A stretch of DNA of 7,247 nt from CAZVEV01 sp964625865 (GTDB taxonomy: Bacteria > Planctomycetota > Phycisphaerae > SM23-33): assembly GCA_964625865.1 (NCBI GenBank), contig CAZVEV010000302.1, positions 1 to 7,247 of the forward strand, read 5' to 3'. Position 1 is the first letter of the stretch. Each line of letters opens with the position of its first letter. Below are positions 1 to 4,605 of the stretch, in pieces. The notes below the pieces were generated by a model, which was not told the origin of the DNA, made no database searches, and was given only the letters and a program-made list of their open reading frames with translations. The position numbers and the translations under genes are program-made.

Positions 1-37
1 GCATCTTCAGGAATCCACGTCGGTCGGTTCGAGTCAT
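1..37 (-). CDS. Start of a Tat-exported protein, cut by the left edge
   Basis: Read on the minus strand, the first codons give MTRTDRRGFLKM, and the frame stays open to the edge of the window. The segment DRRGFLK matches the twin-arginine motif (S/T-RR-x-F-L-K), so the product is probably exported folded through the Tat system. A GAGGA Shine-Dalgarno-like word (47-51 on the plus strand) lies 9 bases before the ATG at 37. A second in-frame ATG at 43 would add two residues but sits only 3 bases from that word, so 37 is slightly preferred. In planctomycetes such starts are frequent on Gfo/Idh/MocA-type oxidoreductases, sulfatases and DUF1501 proteins, but nothing of the mature protein is visible and its function cannot be called. 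Confidence 0.6.
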   Translation of the reverse strand, partial: MTRTDRRGFLKM

Positions 38-81
38 GGTCATCGGTCCTCGTATGGTGTGTCGGTTTCGTGCGGCGAGTC

Positions 82-110
82 ATCATACCCCGTCCGCGGG
101 CGATATGGAA
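82..110 (-). promoter_or_regulatory. Putative promoter of the left-edge Tat gene
   Basis: On the minus strand a good -10 hexamer, TATGAT (82-87), follows a run of four G. A weak -35, TTCCAT (105-110), lies 17 bases upstream. Transcription would start near 75 and give a leader of about 35 bases carrying the GAGGA site. It is back to back with the plus-strand promoter at 114-143, so the 106 bases between the two start codons form a divergent control region. Confidence 0.4.
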
Positions 111-113
111 TGT

Positions 114-143
114 TTGACGTGGGCGGCGCGGGGTGCGTAATAT
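114..143 (+). promoter_or_regulatory. Sigma-70-type promoter of the 150-731 membrane protein
   Basis: TTGACG (114-119) and TAATAT (138-143) are separated by 18 bases, a close match to the vegetative consensus. The expected start point, about seven bases after the -10, falls at 149-151, on top of the ATG at 150. If this promoter is used, the mRNA is leaderless. Confidence 0.6.
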
Positions 144-149
144 AGGGGC

Positions 150-731
150 ATGCTTGGACGGTTGCGACGAACAACTCGACTGGACGTAGGGCTGGCCCTG
201 GCTTTTGCGGGCATAGCGTACCTGGGCTGGGCGCTGGTTGCGGGCATCAGTCGCGACAGCGTGGACGCCGTTTTCCGCAATATCCATCGCGCCGGCCACA
301 CCTGGGAGGCCCTCTCGCCGGAGTCGGCCTGGGTCAAGACGGTGTTCGTCGACGCGGGGATAGGCATCGATATCATCGGTCTGGCGTGGCTGGCGATCAC
401 GCTGCTGCTGATCGTCTTCAGTTCCCGTCAGTACTTCAGCATCTCGTGGGCGTGGGTCTCGGCGCTGCTCCAGACGTTTGCTGCCGGCCTGGGCGCCGTG
501 CTGGTCGGCCTGGCCGGCCAACAGCCGTACGAGTATCTGATCACGCCCACGCAGGCCGCCCCGCCGCGGACAACCTGGGCCCAAGTCAGCGGGGTCTCGC
601 TGTTTACCACGCTGGCGCTGGCGGTGGTGGTGTGGGTGGGGTCGCTGGTCTGGCTGTTGATCGATCAGGCCCGCATGGCGCGCCGCGGCCCGTCCCTGCG
701 CGACGGCCTGCGAAGCAACGTCGTGCGCTAG
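150..731 (+). CDS. Small membrane protein with four predicted helices, function unknown
   Basis: 193 residues with four hydrophobic segments at about 12-32, 67-90, 97-122 and 149-171. The N-terminus is basic (RLRRTTR), and the tail is basic too (ARMARRG near 175-180, ending NVVR), which favours a cytoplasmic location for both ends. No catalytic motif or recognisable family is seen. The ATG at 150 is the first possible start, because an in-frame TAA occurs at 138-140, inside the -10 box. AGGGG at 144-148 is only one base from the ATG, too close for a normal Shine-Dalgarno role. The TAG at 729-731 overlaps the stop codon of the convergent rhomboid gene. The open frame with GC-rich third positions and the strong promoter support a real gene; the role is unknown. 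Confidence 0.8.
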   Translation: MLGRLRRTTRLDVGLALAFAGIAYLGWALVAGISRDSVDAVFRNIHRAGHTWEALSPESAWVKTVFVDAGIGIDIIGLAWLAITLLLIVFSSRQYFSISWAWVSALLQTFAAGLGAVLVGLAGQQPYEYLITPTQAAPPRTTWAQVSGVSLFTTLALAVVVWVGSLVWLLIDQARMARRGPSLRDGLRSNVVR

Positions 732-2134
732 GGCTGCTTGCGCAGCGCCTGCGGTGTCAGGTCCAGGCCGCTGCGGGTGCTTGGCGAGCCGATAAGGGGC
801 CAGGCGTACCTGCCCAGCGTCAGCGACAGGATGTCCGCGCCGGAGTAGGTCAGGCGGCTGATGATCAGCGCGAATGCGGCGGTCAGACCCGCGAGAAAGC
901 CGCCCACGTGGGCCCAGTGGGCCGTGCCCACCTCGACCCCCAGCGAGATGAACAGCACGTCCAGGCCGATGTAGAATATCACCACAATGAAGCCCCATAC
1001 CGCGAAGAACTTCTTGTACAGCCTGAAGCCCAGCCGCCATCCCATCCGCCACCACGCGACGATGTGGACCTTGTGGATGGGGAACAACGCGAAGTACATG
1101 CCCGCCAGGCCCATGATGGCCCCCGAGGCACCGAGCATGGGTACGGGGGCCCCCGCGGCGGCAGAGGCCTTGTAGATCAGGGCCGCCGCGATGGCCAGCA
1201 CGGGGTATACGATGGCTGAGGCGAGGTTGCCGATTGCGGCGTTGACCCGGGAGCCGAAGATCAGCAGGAAGACCAGATTGCCCACCAGGTGGAAGATGTC
1301 GCCATGGAGCAGGGCGTGGGTCAGCAGTTGGCTGGCGCGATACTCCCCGAAGCAGCGCTGCTCGGGCGTCAGTTCGGCCAGCGCCTGGCGGACAACCCGC
1401 CGCTGCTGGTCTTCGGTCAACTCGAAGGATTCATCCTCGCCCAGGTCGTCGGGGACCATCCTCAGGAGGAGTTCCTGGAGCTTGGCCTCGAAAGCGGCGG
1501 CGTCGCCGTAGCCTTCCGCGTAGAACAAGTCGATCTGATCGAAACTCGCCTCGGCCTGTCCGGCCCAGAGCATCAGGTTCTTGTGCTTCCGCATGTCCGG
1601 CGAGTCGCCCCAACTGACGGTGAAGAACCAGACGCTGACGATGACGGTAAGGGCCGCGACAGCCCAGGTGGTATAGGGCTTGGCGTTGCCTCGGGCCTCG
1701 GAGTAGAACGGCGTGAAACCGAACGGCATGATCCAACTGAGCCAACTGATGATGCTCTGTGCCCGCTGGAGCAGGAACCCGTCGGCTTCGCCCCGCGTCA
1801 TCAGTACGGGGCGTCCGCTGGGCACGCGGATGCCGCACGTGACGCAGATGACGGCCCGCTCGGCCAGCGGCTGATGACAGCTTGGACACATCGGACCCGT
1901 GCCCAGCCCGCCGGCGGGGGGCTGCGGTGTCGCCGGGGCGGCCGGCTGGGCCGGCGCCGAGGCCGCGGCCTGCTCGATCGCCGCAAGTCCGGCCAGCGGG
2001 TCGTCGGCCGGCGTGGGCGCGGGCTCGGGCACGGTGATCACCGCGGCGCACTTGGGACACTTGCCCCGCTTGCCGCCCAATGCGTCCTTCACTCGCAACA
2101 CCGATCCGCACGCCGGACACGCAAACTCGATCAT
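728..2134 (-). CDS. Rhomboid-family intramembrane serine protease with N-terminal zinc ribbons
   Basis: 468 residues. Two zinc ribbons come first: C6/C9 with C26/C29, in the style of planctomycete MJ0042-type ribbons, and C83/C86 with C97/C100. An Ala/Pro-rich linker (about 38-80) joins them. A first helix spans about 155-173, followed by an acidic loop (176-262) much longer than in GlpG. The rhomboid core then shows the GlpG-like spacing H273, H277, H282, N286 in helix 2, the serine motif GASG with S337 in helix 4, and H409 in the AHVGGFLAG segment of helix 6, so the Ser-His dyad is intact. Further helices lie at about 303-322, 378-398 and 408-426. It should cleave transmembrane substrates in the cytoplasmic membrane; the ribbons probably face the cytosol. 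The start at 2134 is chosen because GGAG lies 7 bases upstream and the first ribbon begins right after it; an ATG at 2164 lacks these supports. No terminator is visible at its 3' end. Substrate unknown. Confidence 0.9.
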   Translation of the reverse strand: MIEFACPACGSVLRVKDALGGKRGKCPKCAAVITVPEPAPTPADDPLAGLAAIEQAAASAPAQPAAPATPQPPAGGLGTGPMCPSCHQPLAERAVICVTCGIRVPSGRPVLMTRGEADGFLLQRAQSIISWLSWIMPFGFTPFYSEARGNAKPYTTWAVAALTVIVSVWFFTVSWGDSPDMRKHKNLMLWAGQAEASFDQIDLFYAEGYGDAAAFEAKLQELLLRMVPDDLGEDESFELTEDQQRRVVRQALAELTPEQRCFGEYRASQLLTHALLHGDIFHLVGNLVFLLIFGSRVNAAIGNLASAIVYPVLAIAAALIYKASAAAGAPVPMLGASGAIMGLAGMYFALFPIHKVHIVAWWRMGWRLGFRLYKKFFAVWGFIVVIFYIGLDVLFISLGVEVGTAHWAHVGGFLAGLTAAFALIISRLTYSGADILSLTLGRYAWPLIGSPSTRSGLDLTPQALRKQP

Positions 2135-2361
2135 TGCAGCACTCCACGCAACGCATTGGGACAACGCCCCCGCCTGTCGGCCCGCGGCCAGTCAGAGCGT
2201 CCTGACGTTTCCCGACTGCACATATGAACTTTCCCCGTCACACACCGTTTCAGAGGACTGGAGGCGATTATGTCCGCGGCGGCGCCTCGGGACAAGGCCA
2301 TTGTTCCCGAATGGACACGCCCACCGCATGTCAGGCGACGGGATCCGAGGGACGTCTCCCC
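2135..2361. other. Intergenic stretch upstream of the rhomboid gene
   Basis: 227 bases between the rhomboid start and the terminator of the PEP-CTERM gene. No convincing minus-strand promoter for the rhomboid gene was found by eye. A small inverted repeat, GTCAG/CTGAC, lies at 2191-2206. On the plus strand a good Shine-Dalgarno word, GGAGG (2260-2264), sits 6 bases before an ATG at 2270. However, the frame that follows is Arg/Pro-rich, runs through the terminator and continues antisense into the PEP-CTERM gene, so it is not called as a gene. Confidence 0.5.
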
Positions 2362-2363
2362 GT

Positions 2364-2400
2364 ATAGAAAACGCCCCGACCTTCGATGGGCCGGGGCGTT
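2364..2400 (-). terminator. Intrinsic terminator of the PEP-CTERM gene
   Basis: Perfect 9-bp arms, AACGCCCCG (2370-2378) and CGGGGCGTT (2392-2400), enclose a 13-base loop. In the minus-strand transcript the stem is followed at once by UUUUCU. It begins 24 bases after the TAG of the PEP-CTERM gene, the expected position. Read on the plus strand the hairpin has no U tract, so it looks one-directional. Confidence 0.85.
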
Positions 2401-2423
2401 GGGTTCGCGGGGTACCGGGTCGG

Positions 2424-3536
2424 CTAGCAGCGTCTGCGGCGGCGGATGTACCCGCCGAGGCCCGCGACGCTCATGCCCACCGCGATCATCGTCAGCGGCT
2501 CGGGGATGACCTTGAGGGTCACGCTGAACTCCGTCGCGGGTCCACCCGTGGGGGCGGTTGCGGAGTAGGCGAACATGCTGATGGCCTCGGGGGTATGGCC
2601 TCGTTCGTTGTCGCCGGACCTATCCTCGTCGATCATCAGCTTAACTTGCGTGGCCGAAATGTTGCCGCTGTCGTATCGCACCCACCCGCCGTCGAGGCCG
2701 TCGCGCTTACGCATCGCCGCCAGGACATTCGGGGCGGAACTGAACGCCTGGTTGAAGGGGGCCCAGTTGCCCTTTCCGTCGTCGTAGCCGTCAATGTTGT
2801 CAGCCGTGGCCTGCGAGTCGAACAGGACCGTCGCCCCGCCGTCGTCGACGAAGTTGCCGCTTCCGATGCCGATCGTGATGAAGCCGAGCGTCTCGTCGGT
2901 TGTGATAGTCCCGGTGGTGGTCTCGGCTCGCTCCATCGCGATCTTCGCGCCGGTCGCGTTGACGTCCTTGATCGACGTTGTCAGCCAGGGCACCGAGGGG
3001 CCGCCGGGCGGCGGGGCGATGGCCAACTCCGCGTTGTTCATCGTCTGGATATTGCCCAGGACGACGGGGGCCGAGCCGTAGGGCACGCCGAAGGAGATCG
3101 TCTCGTGTGAGCCGCCGGCCTTCGCAATGGTCGTCTGCGTGTCAATCGTGCCGGTCGTGATCATCGCCCCGCCCAGGGACACGTAGTTGCCCGTGACGAT
3201 CGGTTCGATGGCCATCCAGGTGATCGGCTCAGCCGCGTGCTGACCGTCCTCTCCGGGCGGTTCGACCTGCGCGATTTCAAAGCCGGTCGTCGTCACGTTA
3301 CGAATCCGCGATGCCGACGGGGCGCTTCCCAAGATGCCAATCGGCCCGGCCACCACGATCGGCTTGGTCGAAAACGCGCTGGCGAACGTGATCTGCGTGA
3401 ACGTCGTCTGGCCGTTCGACGTGCCGGGCAGTGTCAGATGGCCAGCTTTCATCTGCACGCTGACGGCCTGGGCCGACACCGGCACCAGCAGGGATACGGC
3501 CAGGGAGACGGCAATAAGTCCTGTACTGCGTTTCAT
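2424..3536 (-). CDS. PEP-CTERM-anchored surface protein with three H-type-lectin-like repeats
   Basis: 370 residues. A Sec signal peptide covers about 1-24 (MKRS start, hydrophobic core, A-Q-A cleavage site). The C-terminus is a canonical PEP-CTERM tail at 343-370: V-I-P-E-P, one hydrophobic helix, then R365-R369 and a final Cys. Such tails are sorted and removed by an exosortase; none is encoded here. Between them lie three related units at about 46-112, 146-225 and 257-326. Each has an F..aF/Y..aPvV strand, then a T-G-F/A or A-T-Q-V strand with a following E or D, then an E-T/A-I strand. The first unit contains PIVVAGP, RIRNVTTTGFEIAQVE and AAEPITWMAIE, close to the pattern of bacterial H-type-lectin-like modules. 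Carbohydrate binding is plausible but unproven. The start at 3536 has GAGAGGA about 6 bases upstream and begins the signal peptide. Promoter and terminator flank it, so it is transcribed alone. Confidence 0.85.
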   Translation of the reverse strand: MKRSTGLIAVSLAVSLLVPVSAQAVSVQMKAGHLTLPGTSNGQTTFTQITFASAFSTKPIVVAGPIGILGSAPSASRIRNVTTTGFEIAQVEPPGEDGQHAAEPITWMAIEPIVTGNYVSLGGAMITTGTIDTQTTIAKAGGSHETISFGVPYGSAPVVLGNIQTMNNAELAIAPPPGGPSVPWLTTSIKDVNATGAKIAMERAETTTGTITTDETLGFITIGIGSGNFVDDGGATVLFDSQATADNIDGYDDGKGNWAPFNQAFSSAPNVLAAMRKRDGLDGGWVRYDSGNISATQVKLMIDEDRSGDNERGHTPEAISMFAYSATAPTGGPATEFSVTLKVIPEPLTMIAVGMSVAGLGGYIRRRRRC

Positions 3537-3624
3537 GATAGTCCTCTCTGTTGTTCCAAACCTGTCCTCTACCCCGAGCGGCACGTGCCGAAGCAGCGTC
3601 GCCCACGGATGTACTAATAACATC

Positions 3625-3652
3625 ATTATATCACGAATACCCGTGAGGTCAA
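3625..3652 (-). promoter_or_regulatory. Strong promoter of the PEP-CTERM gene
   Basis: On the minus strand TTGACC (3647-3652) and a perfect TATAAT (3625-3630) are 16 bases apart. The start point would be near 3618, leaving a leader of about 80 bases. The leader contains a perfect 12-bp palindrome, CGGCACGTGCCG (3579-3590), and the word AGAGGAC twice: at the ribosome site (3541-3547) and 17 bases further upstream (3564-3570). This is the best consensus promoter in the window. Confidence 0.8.
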
Positions 3653-3859
3653 GTCGAAAACGGCTCAGACCGAGTGTTTTCTTCAGGCGCGAAGAGGTGA
3701 CCGGTCTGCTCAGCCGGACCCCTCAGCACGCACGAGGCCGTGGCCTAAGCGACGATCTCCCGGCCGAGGGGGGGCAGGGGCGTCTTGAGGCGCGGCAGGC
3801 GGCTAAAGGGGCTTGGCCGCCCTCTGGCCGGACGCGCCTGCGCCGGTCAGCGCCTCAGA
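3653..3859. other. GC-rich intergenic stretch with nested stem-loop, no gene seen
   Basis: Part of the 429 bases without a gene between the PEP-CTERM start (3536) and the next start (3966). Open frames here lack ribosome sites and look like chance frames in GC-rich DNA. Structure is visible near the left end: CGGCTCAGACCG (3661-3672) pairs with CGGTCTG (3702-3708) and, after a three-base bulge, AGCCG (3712-3716). Inside it TCTTC (3680-3684) pairs with GAAGA (3691-3695). An alternative fold pairs GAAAAC (3656-3661) with GTTTTC (3676-3681). The remainder holds short GC-rich inverted repeats such as AGGCC/GGCCT around 3731-3742. No transcript is predicted for it. Confidence 0.35.
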
Positions 3860-3903
3860 TGGACGACATTCTCACATTCTTAAGAATGTGAGAATGTCGT
3901 CCA
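3860..3903. repeat. Perfect 44-bp palindrome without a spacer
   Basis: The 22 bases from 3860 to 3881 are exactly mirrored by 3882-3903, with the centre TT|AA. Each half contains the word ACATTCT twice, 8 bases apart, so the element also reads as four half-sites in two inverted pairs. A further GAATGTG occurs just outside at 3910-3916. The element ends about 38 bases before the -10 box of the following gene. It could be an operator for a dimeric regulator, a long RNA hairpin, or a mobile palindromic element. AT-richer than its surroundings. Confidence 0.9.
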
Positions 3904-3940
3904 GCACGCGAATGTGTTCGTAAAGGCTTGTGGGCATTGA

Positions 3941-3946
3941 TATACT
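3941..3946 (+). promoter_or_regulatory. Putative -10 box of the shortened PQQ-like gene
   Basis: TATACT matches the -10 consensus in five of six bases and would start transcription near 3953, about 13 bases before the ATG at 3966. Only a poor -35 candidate (TTCGTA, 3917-3922, 18-base spacing) is present, so an activator bound at the adjacent palindrome (3860-3903) could be needed. That last point is inference. Confidence 0.4.
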
Positions 3947-3965
3947 GATGCTGAAAGGGCAGGCC

Positions 3966-4508
3966 ATGGTGATATCGCATGACAGGCGACGCGTCTTGCA
4001 GACGGGCGTGGTCTGGGCATGCCTTCTGGGCGCCGCTGTGATTGCACGTGCTGCCGACCGGCCCGGATGGGGACAGCCGCACACGCGGAACATGGTCTTG
4101 GCCGAGGTGGGCCTGCCCGCGAGTTTCGACCCCGAGGCGGGCAAGAACGTCGCCTGGGTCGCTGAACTCGGCACCAAGAGCTACTCCACGCCCGTGATCG
4201 CCGGCGGCCTGGTCTACATCGCCGACTGCGGAAAGACCGTTCACTGCGTGGACGCCGAGACCGGCAAGCCGTATTGGACGCACGAGATGGACGGGGAGAT
4301 GTGGACCTCGACGCTTGTGGCCGACGGCAAGGTCTACATCGGCTCGCAGCGGCGCGACTTCGTGGTCCTGGCGGCGGGCAAGACCAGGCGAGTCCTGTCG
4401 ACGGTCCGGCTGGATTCACCGATCCACGCCAGCGCTGCGGCGGCTAACGGCACGCTCTACGTTGCGACCATGCGCCGCCTCTACGCCCTGCGCCGCTCAG
4501 CCAAGTAG
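3966..4508 (+). CDS. Tat-exported, internally shortened PQQ-like beta-propeller protein
   Basis: 180 residues. The N-terminus HDRRRVLQTG (5-14), a hydrophobic stretch and an A-R-A site near 27-29 form a Tat-type signal. Residues 35-85 (R41-N-M, GLP at 49-51, NVAWVAELG at 61-69, TPVIAGGLVYI at 75-85) match the N-terminal part of a PQQ-binding-like propeller family common in planctomycetes. Residues 86-180 (HCVDAETGKPYW at 93-104, VADGKVYIG at 118-126, NGTLYVAT at 161-168, RLYAL at 171-175) match the C-terminal end of the same family. Full members run to roughly 400-500 residues with 7-8 blades; here about two to three blades are left, in frame. ATG 3966 is preferred because AAAGGG lies 6 bases upstream and it begins the signal; GTG 3930 and ATG 3948 are in frame, but 3948 lies before the predicted transcript start. 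No terminator precedes the next gene. A functional mini-propeller or a relic are both possible. Confidence 0.75.
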   Translation: MVISHDRRRVLQTGVVWACLLGAAVIARAADRPGWGQPHTRNMVLAEVGLPASFDPEAGKNVAWVAELGTKSYSTPVIAGGLVYIADCGKTVHCVDAETGKPYWTHEMDGEMWTSTLVADGKVYIGSQRRDFVVLAAGKTRRVLSTVRLDSPIHASAAAANGTLYVATMRRLYALRRSAK

Positions 4509-4518
4509 TGCGACAATC

Positions 4519-4548
4519 TTGACCACGATTCGGGGCGGATCATACAAT
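4519..4548 (+). promoter_or_regulatory. Promoter of the helical/LamG gene
   Basis: TTGACC (4519-4524) and TACAAT (4543-4548) are 18 bases apart, giving a start near 4555 and a leader of about 50 bases that contains a strong Shine-Dalgarno word, GGAAGGAG (4591-4598), 7 bases before the ATG at 4606. It lies directly after the stop of the PQQ-like gene. Confidence 0.65.
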
Positions 4549-4605
4549 ACGGTGCGGCGAGCATGTGGTTGACAGGACAGTCACGTCGGCGGAAGGAGAC
4601 AATCC

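Noticed and set aside
2132..2164. Longer rhomboid start at 2164
   Set aside because: It adds ten residues before the zinc ribbon, without a better ribosome site; the ATG at 2134 has GGAG at 7 bases.
1289..2227. Long open frame on the plus strand opposite the rhomboid gene
   Set aside because: Low-complexity Arg/Gly-rich translation with no motif, while the opposite strand has an intact rhomboid active site.
2270..2509. 79-residue plus-strand frame with a good ribosome site
   Set aside because: The start context is good but the translation is Arg/Pro/Ser-rich, passes through an intrinsic terminator and runs antisense to the PEP-CTERM gene; kept only as an orphan-start observation.
3656..3681. 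Possible bidirectional terminator, GAAAAC/GTTTTC
   Set aside because: The stem is imperfect and no gene on either strand ends nearby, so there is no transcript for it to stop.
3859..3891. Ten-codon frame beginning ATG inside the 44-bp palindrome
   Set aside because: No ribosome site, and the same peptide string is read on both strands only because of the palindrome.
4569..4574. Perfect TTGACA box before the LamG gene
   Set aside because: No -10 box lies 15-19 bases downstream; the TTGACC/TACAAT pair at 4519-4548 fits better.
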